Positions 33,841-44,801 of a stretch of DNA of 64,000 nt are shown piece after piece. Each line of letters starts with the position of its first letter. The first letter of the stretch is position 1. The stretch comes from Aureobasidium sp. EXF-3400. Its lineage: Eukaryota > Ascomycota > Dothideomycetes > Dothideales > Saccotheciaceae. The stretch is from the NCBI GenBank assembly GCA_024195585.1, contig SWBL01000130.1:1-64000 (forward strand). The letters run 5' to 3'. The translations under genes were made by a program, and so were the position numbers. Under the pieces are notes generated by a model that saw only the letters and a list, made by a program, of their open reading frames with translations, had not been told where the DNA came from and did not search any database.

Positions 33841-36017
33841 GAGATGGTCGTTGTCGGTAAGATGATGACATTGCAGATGGATCAAAATCTTAGTATGCTA
33901 CACTTGTTTTCTCAGCACATGGTCATTCCCACATGTATCTTACCTGCTTTGCTGTGAAGAGGGGGGTTGGTGACGGACTCCTGCAGCGATTTGGGGCCGG
34001 CGGATGCAGTCGTCGTTCAGGGTTGTCGGAGTTGGTGGAGGCTGTGCTAGACGAGTTGTCATCAGAAACAGTTCCATTCCGCGGCTGTTTGTACCAAGGA
34101 AAGGCTGAATGTGATGGTGTGGTGGACCTGAGTCGTCGAGATACTCGGCTATTCTAAAGGCCCGAGCCACATCGCAACTGTTCGCTTACCCCTTCGTTTC
34201 ACCCTCTGTCCTGGTCACTCGGTCATCACACGAGGCACTGCTAGCATTTCACTGCTATCATCACGATTCACTTGCTAACACAAGGAGTCATCGCACAGAG
34301 AGCTTTGTCAAGCAACTCAAGCACGTTGAACTTCACCAGTCAGCTCAGGAAGAGGCACCTTGGTTCTCCGAGAACGAGGATAAGACCCAACACAACCATG
34401 AACTCGAGTCACCACTGACACGTTCATGAACACGAGCAAAACGATATCAGACTCTCTCGAGAGTCTTCTTCTTCACATCATCATTGCTTTCCATCGCATC
34501 CGTATCTACATCCTCACCGCGAGAGACACTTCTCACCCTACCTTGAGAATCGACTCTCAAGTCATACTCTCCTTCCCTGAACAACCGCGATCCTCGAACT
34601 CCTCGCGTCGACACCGTTATACTTCTTGCTCTGGTGTACAGACGTGTATAAACACTCAGCATCAGACATACAACACCAAAGAAAAAGTTCAATTCCTCAG
34701 TACGGCTACGACAGCGCTGGCAAACCGAGTCAACCAGCGAGTTCCTAGGGCAGGAAGAAAGAGAGAAGCAAAACCTTAATGTCCGCGACTCAGTATAGAA
34801 CTTGACAGCCGATATCGCGGATGTTAATCCTTGATATCATTAATACAAAAACTGTTATAGCTGAAGATCTCATTTTGAAGCAGCGTATGGTACCGTACTG
34901 ATCGTGGCATGTCAAACGGCCGGTAATCATAACGATATAGTCTTGACTCTCATCCAAAACTTGACATGTCACTGTGTTAGGGCATGAGATGTGTCTGTGT
35001 GGATGCGTGGATTCGTTTGCCATGAGCAGAGCTGAGTATGCTATACAATCCACATTTGCTTTACTAGCAGTTTGCTCTCCTCTGGATTATGTTTAAATAC
35101 CATTACTACGACAAGGAGGTCGGCATTGCGAATGGCATTGCACCTTGTTGAGAAAAGAAAATGCTTCCGCGATTAGAAAGATGGAGTCTGTAGCAGCACC
35201 AGGATCTGATATCGTGTTGGTGAACGATATGACAATAGGAAAGGGAAGGTTTGATCTAAATCTCTGGGGTTTTTTTTTGATACCTCTTCTGTTTACTTTG
35301 TAGGGCATATTGGTGTTTGTGGTCCTTGGGCATGACTCATTCGGACTTTGACTCTGCTAGACGTCTCCATTCGTCCTCGATGTTTGCTGTACCTCTCTCT
35401 AGCACAATGCAGGCATTCAGTAGTAAACAAAGTGGATACATGATCGCCCACGTCAACAAGGAATATGCCTTTAGGCAAAGCAGATCACGTCAAACAAAAT
35501 CAAGTTAGTCTATCAATCAAAATACAGCCCCGAAAAGCTCAGATACGGAGCATGCTTTATTCACCTTCCAAAAGAAGAAAGATGCAATTGTTTGATGTTT
35601 TTCGATTACGTCAGACAAACAGAGAAAATAAAAAAGGAACGTTTCATGATTTAGAGTGACTGTGTTCGCTTCCTTCCCGAAATAGACAATGCACTGTCGG
35701 TACATATACCGACATTTTTTTCGGAAGCCCTTTCGGCAGTGTCGCAAGCGAAAGTTTGCCCTGACAGGTTGTCTCTCCGTCCATATGCTAAACTTTGTTG
35801 ATCTTCAAAATGGCATTTTGTGTGATGTGCCGAAGATTCCGAAACTCGAATGATTCTGTGGTTGTTTGATTGTAGTTGCTGTTGTTCCCGGTGTCGACGT
35901 TTCGGTTGATCTTTTGTATTCTGTGTAACCGGGTTGACGATTTGGCTCAGACATTCATCAACCATTCTGGCGAGTCATATATCCTGTACCGTTGTCTGAG
36001 AAGTTTTGTCAGTCTTG
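33841..36017. other. Gene-poor stretch
   Basis: About 2.2 kb without a gene I can support. Short frames exist on both strands but none has a recognisable domain. The 35947-35995 segment may be a last exon of the ubiquitin-like gene that follows (see that entry). A T9 run is at 35270-35278. Confidence 0.45.
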
Positions 36018-36400
36018 TCAAAAGCTTGGATTGCGATCGAGGCAAGATAGCATACGTGAACCGGTACATAACTTGCAAGCATGTGAACCATAATGGAGAG
36101 CTAGTTCATCTCCGTCTTCGAGACCAGTCTGCGATGGTTTCTAGTCAGGGGTTTGAAGAAGTTTCGTGGTACAGTGGCACCGGGGTACCAAGATTGCTAA
36201 GCACTCACCTCTCTCATCGTCGTAGATTCGCCCAGACGAACTCCATCAAAGCTCAAATGTATCCTGTGACGATCAAGCCGAGGTGTGGTCGAATTAGAAA
36301 GACGCGTCAGAAAGTCTGCAACCGTGTCTTCCTTCCACGTCTCCTTCCAAAGGTACAGGTTGCGGTCATCATTGATGCAAATCTGATATCTCGACATCAT
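36018..36400 (-). CDS. Small ubiquitin-like (beta-grasp) protein, hypothetical
   Basis: Two exons, complement of 36018-36128 and 36209-36400, joined by an 80-nt intron (GTGAGT donor, CTGAC branch, CGCAG acceptor), give 100 residues. The order of elements matches a ubiquitin-like fold: a first strand (YQICINDDR), a helix region (EDTVADFLTRL), then RHRIHLSFDGVRLGE and, across the splice, STTMRETGLEDGDEL, very like the SUMO/Rad60-SLD consensus of FDG-x-x-L, then T-x-x-x-GLEDGD. There is no C-terminal Gly-Gly, so conjugation is not expected. The 3' end is uncertain: a GTTATG donor and an acceptor at 35996 would replace the last 19 residues with a segment ending YDSPEWLMNV at 35947 (98 residues). 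It stands alone in a gene-poor region. Confidence 0.6.
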
Positions 36401-38818
36401 ATTCTGAGTATCGTGTGCAAAGGGCAAAGTTCAAAGTTTGTTGCCGAGAGATGATGGTGTTGCCGAGAACGAGACGGTTTCGTGTAAGAATAGCTTAGGT
36501 TCATGCCCCCTTCTTGTACTCAAAACAAGACAGCCTTGGTATTTGCAGACGAGAACGCGGAACGACAATGGCATGGTACGTGCCGCATACCAACAGCATG
36601 CAATCTGCCTCAAATGCTAGTCTTATGTAAAACCAAAACTTGGAAAAACCTCCCCGCCTCGTCAAAAAGCACGTTATCTAGCAGTGGTTGATGCTTTTGC
36701 TGGATTGGGCCAAGTAACCGGACGTCTGGGGCGGGTTGTATCCTTTGTGCTGGAAGAGTGTCATGCAAAATGCGTTCGTGAAACCATGCTGGTTAGCATA
36801 AGATCGCCGCTTCAGACGCGGTAGAAATCAAACAGCGAGTGAAAGTGGATACAGGGCGTTATTTTAGTGGTTTGACGCCCAAAAAGCGATTTCGCTTGCT
36901 ATCTGGGGCTCTGTTCGGACGATAATTGGTTACCTCGGTGTTATACACGCGGAAGGTGGTTAGACGAGACCCAGTCAGATCATGCCAACTAGGCTTCAAT
37001 GCAGATATGGCTGGCAGTCTCATGGCTGGAGGTTGCGGAAATAAGGCTGCATACCACCTCTAAGGCTACTTAGCTTGGAAAAGTATTGATCGCTGTGTCC
37101 GAGTCTGTTACGCTGTTAGGGACATACGTCAGGATCTGTCAGAGTTTTAGAATGGTCACTCCACTCTAAACGTGGCTGAGGAGCGGAACTGAAAGCCGAG
37201 ATTTCTGTGTTCGCATAACCCCTGGGTGTGCAGGTCAATATGAACCATGTTCTTCGAGAGTGCTGTTAAGCGGGTCTGTCATCAAGGGACAACCATCCTT
37301 CGAGCGGTGCGAGTAGATGCAGGTGGTCATGCAAGGTTGCCAAGTCGCTCTCAAATCATCGGCAATCCCGATATGCACACCACACGTCCTTTAGATCAGG
37401 CTATTCTCTGTATTGCATCGCAGATAACGCCATGTGTCTATGAGCTTGGCCAGAGCGCATGAGTTGGGTCCAGCAGTAGATTTTGTGCCGTCATCATCCA
37501 TAGTTGCTGGATTGCAGCCTTGACGAAGATCTTATCTTCTTAACAACATTTGATCAAAAAGCACGTCTCTCCCTCTCTATGCGGTGGTGCTTCAGCCGCC
37601 ATACATGAAGGGTGATAGAAGATTACGCAGATGTGATGGGCTCGATCAGAGGTCAGATTTGCCTTGCATTACTTCGAGGCTGCTGTCTCGTGTCAGCCGT
37701 GAGCTGGCGACGTAGGTGGATGCTGGACCCTGTTGAAGCATATCTATTGCCTCTTAAGGACATTCCATGCGGCTCCGTGTTAGTAGATGATGCGGATCTG
37801 GACGAATGGACGTTTAAAAGATCCAGAGAAGACACGATTCGATAGCTGTCGATCGTGCAGAATGCCATCGGTAATTAACCAAAGCTGCCGTGAATCGGTG
37901 GCACGGTGATCGTTATGGGCCGCTCCCGGCGGTATGCACGACACAGCGTTCCGAGATTCGTGACTCGTGCCACTGGTTTGTAATCATTTAAAGTGGCTTA
38001 CAGCAGAAATTGAGAGTGACAGGAATTAGACAAGGTCAAGGGAAAGCAAGCACAAAGCAATTTTCCACGTATAAGCGAGCAGCGGACTCAGGTCCGCTTC
38101 TGCTCATGTGTAAGTAGAGCAGCAGACCGCTGGTCACAACGACTCATACCATGCTCAATTGGCGCTCAACGTACATGTCGTATCTGCGAAGGAGATCAGC
38201 AAAGATGCTTAGCCAACGTCTCGATTTCCAGTTGATGGAAAGACATCCGATCTGTGGAATGATACTTGACCTGAAGACGCGAGTTGTGACCGATTCCGCG
38301 TGTCCTTAGATTACCACAAAGATCGTGGGGAGATATAGGGCGGACCACATAGGGTCAAGGTGGTCGTAACTACGTCTGCTTTTTCGCTACAAGGTGCAGG
38401 CTGCGCCATCATGCTCCAAAGCCATCTCGGAACGTGTTTAGACCACTAGAATGTAGTGGATCTATCGCCAACACGTGGTTGTCGTATTGTTTCGAAGGAT
38501 TTCAATATGGCTTTTCATTCCGACGAGCAGGAGTTTCAAAGACGTCGAGACTGAACCATGAGTTTGTTTCAGAAGAACAAAGTAGAGTAAATATTTTTAG
38601 GAGTGGGAGTCGGAAGCAGGCACTGAGGTTGCTTGGCTACGCGGGGTGTGGGAGCGTATCGGCTCCGGAGGATACGGAACAGAATGACGCTGCCCAGAGC
38701 AGGACGATGAGCTGCAATGAGTCGCAGGATTGTTGGAGACGATTCCTTTCCTCTTGTCCCGCTTCCCTAAGGACCTATCATATATTCATAGAGTGACGGC
38801 CGAGACCCAAACGAAATC
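36401..38818. other. Gene-poor stretch
   Basis: About 2.4 kb in which I see no supportable gene, RNA gene or transposon. The longest frame (120 codons at 38434-38796, plus) has no recognisable feature. The right end is the promoter of the Sec14-like gene. Confidence 0.45.
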
Positions 38819-40838
38819 ATGTCTGGAGCCGAATTGCAGCGCTTCGAGTCGTACCAAGTGAGCTCGAACATGGGCCAAAGTCAATTTCCAGGATAGCCAC
38901 AGCTGACAATCGCAACGTAGTACCCGGCCACCCATGTCGGACACTTGAACCCTGGACAGGAAAAGGCACTGCTGGCCTTCAAGGAGCTATGTCAGGAGAA
39001 GGGATACTACAACCCAACAGGAGGGCCTAATGGGCTCCCCAGTCATGACGACGAGACAATGCTGTGAGCAAGCAAGCATGCGCCGGACAAGACTCCTGCT
39101 GACCCAGGCAGGCGGTATTTGCGTGCTCGCAAGTTTATCCCCAGCGAAGCCTTCGGTCAGTTCAAGGACACTGAGGACTGGCGCAAGGACATTCAACTCG
39201 AGAAGCTCTACGACACCATTGACATCAACGAGTATGAGCAGACCCGTGTCTTGGTCAGTCGACAATATTGTCAGCAATGTGTTCACGTACTGACCTTCAC
39301 AGTACCCCCAATGGACTGGCCGACAAGACCGCCGTGGTATCCCTGTATACACCTTCGAAGTCGCCGGTCTCAATAGCAAGGCCATCTCGGCTTATGAAGC
39401 CTCGACTACGTCTAAGAACCAACCTGTACAGTCCAAAGTACCCGCCAAGATGCTCCGCCTGTTTGCACTATACGAGAACCTCACCAACTTTGTGCTGCCG
39501 CTCTGCTCAGAAATGACCAACCGCCCCTTCCCGGAGACACCAGTATCACAATCAAGCAACATTGTCGACATCTCGAACGTTGGTTTGAGACAATTCTGGA
39601 ATCTGAAGGCTCACATGCAGGATGCTAGTCAGCTGGCCACCGCACATTATCCTGAAACTCTGGACCGAATTTTCATCATTGGAGCTCCTTCGTTCTTCCC
39701 CACTGTCTGGAGTTGGGTCAAGAAGTGGTTCGATCCCATCACTGTCGTAAGCCTCATGATCTCCTTACATTCGGGCATATATCCGTCCAGCATCGCGACC
39801 CCTTGATGTCGGCACATTATTTGCTTCCAAAGCTGACACACAGTTCTTACAAAAAAACAGTCCAAGATCTTCATTCTCTCCAAGCAAGACCAATACTCGA
39901 CACTCGCGAAGTACATCGACCCCGAGAACATTCCCGAGCAATACGGCGGCAAGTTGAAGTACAAGTTCGGCGATCTACCCAACATTGATCCAGACCTACA
40001 CAAAGTACTCGAGTGGACTGCACCGAACAAGCTTCACGGCATGAACACCATTCCTGCCGGTCCAATCAGATGGGTCACTACACCGACCGGTGACAGAGTT
40101 GCCATCGCATTAGGTTCGGAGAACGGCAAACCTCGTAATCAGCAGGTCGCCATTGCCAGAGCATCGCAGCACTCCACACCTGCTGCTCCGGTTGCAAGCC
40201 AACAAGCCACCCAAGATGATTCCCTGTACAGAACTACCAGTGGTCAACATACCCATCCTCCCAGCCCACCCAACGGGCAAGAAGCCATGGCACCTCCCTC
40301 CTATGGCAACGGAAGCACCACACTCCCCGTGCGCGAACAACACCAAGTCTCCTCCACGCAGACCTCTGCAAACCAGCCCAGCACAGACCGAACAGGCACA
40401 TCAGGTACGAGCTACATCGCACAATCCCACACGCACGCGCACGGCACCCTCGCCGACGGCACTCCCGACAAGCGCGAGGGCACTTTCGGCGACAGCTATG
40501 GCGTAAACGAACCTAACACGATCGGGCAGGCGCCTAAGGAGCACCCCATGCCTGAGGCTGAGGAACCGCAACCTACGTACGTGGATCAGGCCAAGGAGGT
40601 AGCGGGACAAGCGTATAGCACCGCTGCTAACGTGGGAGCGAGTGCATTGGCTGCTGTGGGGTATGGTGCTAAGGAAGAAAATAAGGTTGAGGAAGAGGCG
40701 CCCAAGAAGGCCGAGGATCCTAGGGTAGATGCTATGGGCGACAGGAGTGTCGAGGAATTCCTTCGCGGCAAGTATGAGAGTCCTGCTGCTGCGAAGTCAA
40801 AAAAGTTGGAAACAGAAGGAGGCCCTACGGCTTCGTGA
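38819..40838 (+). CDS. CRAL-TRIO (Sec14-like) lipid-transfer protein
   Basis: Five exons, 38819-38857, 38921-39063, 39112-39253, 39303-39746 and 39861-40838; introns 63, 48, 49 and 114 nt; 581 residues. The N-terminal CRAL-TRIO helix pair is seen as DDETMLRYLRARKF across the second splice, then the lipid-binding domain: YPQWTGRQDRRGIPVYTFEV, FWNLKAHMQDASQLATAHYPETLDRIFIIGAPSFF (two segments), TVSKIFILSK, IDPENIPEQYGGKL. The family carries phosphatidylinositol and similar lipids between membranes. The C-terminal 270 residues are disordered, rich in Ser, Thr, Pro, Gln and His, and contain an Ala-rich AGQAYSTAANVGASALAAVG segment; this tail is much longer than in yeast Sec14. Each junction restores the family pattern. 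Confidence 0.9.
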
Positions 40839-41221
40839 GTCGGCAGGCACGCATTGTATGGAGTTTTGGATTGAGATGTTTCCCAGGCTAGATACTTTGA
40901 CGACTTCTGAACGCATCTTTCTCTACAGAAAACTTGATTGACATGTTATGTGCAAGCAATGTAAACTCTCAACAGCATGTACTCCACAGGATCCTAGCAG
41001 TGAGAGACATCGGTTTGAATATTTTCTAAGCTTGATGATCTAGCCTCGAGTATCAGCATCTAACGCCCAGCAAGAACAAATTGTCACTTATAGGAGGAAT
41101 TTGCGCTTTGTTGAAGTATCGTGATATACAGACTTTTCTCTCCTATACGAGAAAGCAAAAACATCAAGGAACAGAAAGTCTATGAGAAAAAAACATAGGA
41201 ACAAGGCAAGACTCTTATAAT
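40839..41221. other. Intergenic stretch between convergent genes
   Basis: 3' flanks of the Sec14-like gene and the MICOS gene. Nothing further seen. Confidence 0.5.
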
Positions 41222-42138
41222 CTATTTGCCCTTAGCGACCCACTGCTCAACAGCCTCACGCACACCCTGGACCTTGTCAACAGCCTGGTAGTAACCCATC
41301 TGCGAGTGAGCCTTTCCAGTCTCGATAAAGTGAGAAACACCGTCACGGACACGGATATGGTTATCACGAACCACAGGGTACTTTTCCTCATACTTCCAGA
41401 TCAAATCGCCCACATTGCGAGTCGTGATGGGCAAAACAGCATACGAGGCACCCACACCAGTAGCCACAGGAACAATTCCACGCAGCAGGATGTTACGGTT
41501 GCGAGCAACAATGCTGCCAGCCATGGCGGCCACCAAGACGTAAATGCCACCGGGAAGCAGACGCTCGCCGCTCTCTCTGGGGGGAGCGAGGGACTGCAAT
41601 GTGGAGATAAAGGAGTGCTCGAGGTTGAGTGCCTTGGTCAGGCCTGAGTCGATGTTGTTTTCGGCCTTGACGGCTTGGGCGTGCAGGAAGACGCGGGCGC
41701 GCTTGATTTGGTCGGCGAGGCGCTGGGTGGGTGTGGGAGAGGCGGGTTGGCCGAAGACGCGGGCGGCGACTTGCTCGACTGAGACTTTTGAGGTTTGGGA
41801 CTGGTTGTCGCGGACGGGAGGGGTGACGGGGTCGGGGTGGAGGGTGGTCTCGTGGATGGCAGCCGGGGAGGGAGTGGCTGAGAGGGGAGAGTCGTAGATG
41901 GGTTTGCGCGTGTGCTGCATTGTGTGAGTTGTGATTGAGAGATGAGATAGAGAGTTTGAGGGTGGTCGTACGTGAGTGAGCTCCTCGGCGTAGGCGGTTC
42001 TAGGGTAGAGAGCGAGCGAAGCCATGGTCAGGGCTGCCACAGGCGCGGCGCGCTGCAGGAAGTGTCAGCAGAGGTCAATTGGCAGGCGCATCTGTTTAGC
42101 TTATCACTCACATGCCGTAGGAGGGGCTGGAAGGCCAT
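41222..42138 (-). CDS. MICOS complex subunit MIC26/MIC27 (apolipoprotein O-like)
   Basis: Three exons, complement of 41222-41914, 41972-42052 and 42112-42138, give 266 residues; introns 57 and 59 nt. The first exon codes only MAFQPLLRH, a mitochondrial presequence start, continued by RAAPVAALTMASLALYPRTAYAEE. The second intron is phase 0 and its sequence is also open, so its removal is inferred from the homologous length and from its GT-AG ends. The core has the family features: a helix (RLADQIKRARVFLHAQAVKAENN), the LPGGIYVLVAAMAGSIVARN membrane segment, a second Gly-rich segment (RGIVPVATGVGASYAVLP) and WKYEEKYPVVRDNHIRVRDG. MIC26/27 sit in the inner mitochondrial membrane and shape crista junctions. 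Confidence 0.85.
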
Positions 42139-42315
42139 TATGAGAGAGTTGACGGCGGGTTGGACGTGCGTATCTACAGAGTCGAAGTCGACGGGCAGAA
42201 GTGTGAGCTCAATCTCTCCACCTTCTCGGTCCAAGAAGCCAAATACATCCGACACCACCAGAGGATTCCGAATGACGCCGCCGCCTTTCTAGAGCTTGCA
42301 TCCAGGAACACAAGA
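42139..42315. promoter_or_regulatory. Compact bidirectional promoter, MIC26/27 and OCT1
   Basis: Only 177 bases separate the start codons of two divergent mitochondrial genes. The OCT1 frame stays open into this segment (from 42160) but the upstream residues do not look like a presequence, so I treat it as non-coding promoter and 5' UTR. Confidence 0.6.
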
Positions 42316-44697
42316 ATGCTCAAGCCTCCCCCAATAAGGCCTTGGACCTGCGCCAGATGTCTCCGCCTTGAACCTCGTCGCCGTCTAGCCACCGCCGCTA
42401 CTTCTGCAACTTCTCAATCTACTTCCACCCCGCCGCTTGTGTCGCATCAAAACCCGAGCACGTCGCACCAAGATGCCACTCTACGCCAAATCTTCGACTC
42501 GCAGCCTTTCTGGCAAGAATTCTCTGCTAGACAGACTCACCCATCTCGAAAATCACTAGGCCTCTTCCAGAACCGCTACCTCACAAAGCCCCAAGGCTTC
42601 GAGCACTTTGCCTCCATCACCCTAGCAAAATGCAAGCGCATAGTCTCGAACGTCTTGGCCTACAGCAGTGTTGAACAGTACAAGAGGATCGCAAAAGATT
42701 TGGATCGTCTGAGTGACTTGCTATGTCGAGTCATTGATCTTTGCGACTTTGTTCGCTCCACCCATCCGGATCGCAATATACAAGTCGCTGCTACACAGGC
42801 ATATGCCCAGATGTTCGAGTACATGAATGTTTTGAATACAACCACTGGCTTGAACGACCAATTGAAGGTTGCCCTGGCTAACCCAGAGGTTACTGCGTCA
42901 TGGAGCCAGGAGGAAATGACTGTCGCCAATATCCTCGCTCGGGACTTTGCAAAGTCAGCCATCGATCTCTCCGATACTGACCGCCAGGCTTTTGTCGAAC
43001 TTTCCAACGAGATCGCTGAGATTGGCCCCGAGTTTGTGGATCAGATGGTACCAGAGACACCACTTCTCAAGCTTCCTAGCAGCAAGCTGAAGGGAATGGA
43101 TCCTCTGGTGGTACGCCAGTTGACTAGATGGGGCAGTGTATCTTTGCCTTCTATTGGTATGCCTGCTTCTCTTGCTCTGCGTACTGTCGAAGATGCAGAC
43201 ACAAGACGAGAGATCTACATGGCCAACCGCACATCGGCCAAAGCAAACATCGAACGTCTAGAACACTTACTGCACAGACGTGCTGAACTCGCCCGTCTCT
43301 CTGGACATGATTCTTTTGCTCACATGGCTCTGTCTGATAAGATGGCAAAGAGCCCTGAAGCCGTTGTGAAGTTCTTGGACGCGCTGGCCGCTGACAATGC
43401 TCCACGCGTGCAGTCTGAGATACAAGAGTTGTTGGAATTGAAGAATTCCGATGCTCGTAGTGGTAACTTCCCTGGCGAGCTCAATGCATGGGACAGAGAT
43501 TACTACCAACACCGCCTCTTATCCTCTATGAGATCGAAAGCACGCACACCCGATGTGCTCTCAGCATACTTCTCCCTCGGCACCGTCATGCAAGGGTTGT
43601 CGCGCCTCTTTCATCGCCTCTATGGCATTCGTCTTGTACCCAAAGAAGCAGCTCCCGGCGAAACCTGGAACAACGACGTGCGCCGATTAGACGTGATGGA
43701 CGACCGCGAAGGCCACGTCGCAGTAATCTACTGCGATCTCTTCGAGCGCGCTGGAAAGTCTCCCAACCCCGCTCACTTCACTCTACGCTGTTCCCGCCGC
43801 ATCCTCCCCGACGAACTCGAAGAAGCAGAAGCCTTAAGGAACGTCACCGGCGACCTCTTCGCAACATCCCAAGAAGCAGCAACCGACGGCTTAGCCCTCA
43901 ACAAATCCCCTCGTGATAACAATGAATTGTATCAATTACCGACTATAGCATTAATCTGCGACTTCGCTATACCGCAAGGAGGAGCAAAGCAACGACCAGC
44001 CCTCCTCACTTTCCGAGAAGTGCAAACACTGTTTCACGAAATGGGACATGCATTACACTCCATCTGCGGCCGCACCGCACTCCAAAACGTCTCTGGAACA
44101 CGCTGCGCCACCGATTTCGCAGAACTGCCCAGTGTATTGATGGAACACTTTGCCTCTGCCCCAGAAGTATTGGCACTATACGCTCGTCACTGGGAAACCG
44201 ACAAACCACTAGATGCAACCAGAGTAGCCGAAAGAGTAAACCTAGACACCAAAACCCAAGGGATAGAAACAGAAGCTCAGTTGTTGCTAGCTATGTTGGA
44301 TCAAAGCTATCACTCCAAACTACCACTAAACAGTGGGTTCGACTCGACAAAAACCTACCATGATATTTGGAGTAAATACTCTTCTATCCCTGAACCTTCT
44401 GGAACTTCTTGGCAAGGCTTTTTCGGACATCTTTTTGGATATGGAGCGACGTATTATTCTTATCTTTTCGACAGAGCGATTGCGGGAAAGATTTGGAAGG
44501 ATGTGTTTAAGAGGAGTGGAGAAGGAGCAGTGGATCCGGGTGCTGGAGAGAGGTTTAGGGATGAGGTTTTGAGACATGGTGGTGGGAGGGATGGGTGGCA
44601 GTGTGTTGCTGGGGTGCTGAAAGACGAAAGTGGGTTGCTTGCTGAGGGAGGTGAGGAGGCTATGGGGATGGTTGGGAAGTGGGGTGTTAAGGATTAG
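42316..44697 (+). CDS. OCT1: Mitochondrial intermediate peptidase
   Basis: Intronless, 793 residues from ATG 42316, the usual length. The start is a classic mitochondrial presequence (MLKPPPIRPWTCARCLRLEPRRRLATAA). The M3-family catalytic motif is FHEMGHALHSI with zinc ligands His574 and His578 and catalytic Glu575; the downstream third ligand region is LMEHFASAPEVL. Other family phrases include FQNRYLTKPQGFEHF, GHDSFAHMALSDKM and LFGYGATYYSYLFDRAIAGKIW. The enzyme removes an octapeptide from imported matrix precursors after the first cleavage by the processing peptidase. A longer frame beginning at 42160 overlaps the shared promoter and is rejected. Confidence 0.95.
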   Translation: MLKPPPIRPWTCARCLRLEPRRRLATAATSATSQSTSTPPLVSHQNPSTSHQDATLRQIFDSQPFWQEFSARQTHPSRKSLGLFQNRYLTKPQGFEHFASITLAKCKRIVSNVLAYSSVEQYKRIAKDLDRLSDLLCRVIDLCDFVRSTHPDRNIQVAATQAYAQMFEYMNVLNTTTGLNDQLKVALANPEVTASWSQEEMTVANILARDFAKSAIDLSDTDRQAFVELSNEIAEIGPEFVDQMVPETPLLKLPSSKLKGMDPLVVRQLTRWGSVSLPSIGMPASLALRTVEDADTRREIYMANRTSAKANIERLEHLLHRRAELARLSGHDSFAHMALSDKMAKSPEAVVKFLDALAADNAPRVQSEIQELLELKNSDARSGNFPGELNAWDRDYYQHRLLSSMRSKARTPDVLSAYFSLGTVMQGLSRLFHRLYGIRLVPKEAAPGETWNNDVRRLDVMDDREGHVAVIYCDLFERAGKSPNPAHFTLRCSRRILPDELEEAEALRNVTGDLFATSQEAATDGLALNKSPRDNNELYQLPTIALICDFAIPQGGAKQRPALLTFREVQTLFHEMGHALHSICGRTALQNVSGTRCATDFAELPSVLMEHFASAPEVLALYARHWETDKPLDATRVAERVNLDTKTQGIETEAQLLLAMLDQSYHSKLPLNSGFDSTKTYHDIWSKYSSIPEPSGTSWQGFFGHLFGYGATYYSYLFDRAIAGKIWKDVFKRSGEGAVDPGAGERFRDEVLRHGGGRDGWQCVAGVLKDESGLLAEGGEEAMGMVGKWGVKD

Positions 44698-44801
44698 ATG
44701 TTGATGATCTGTACATATGTATACATAACTGATCGCCTCATGATTCCTCGCTCTTGATATGTGAATCCTGATTTATACATTTTATATGGTAGATATTATC
44801 T

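Noticed and set aside
42160..42315. Longer OCT1 start (845 residues)
   Set aside because: The added part is not a presequence; MLKPPPIRPWTCARC is.
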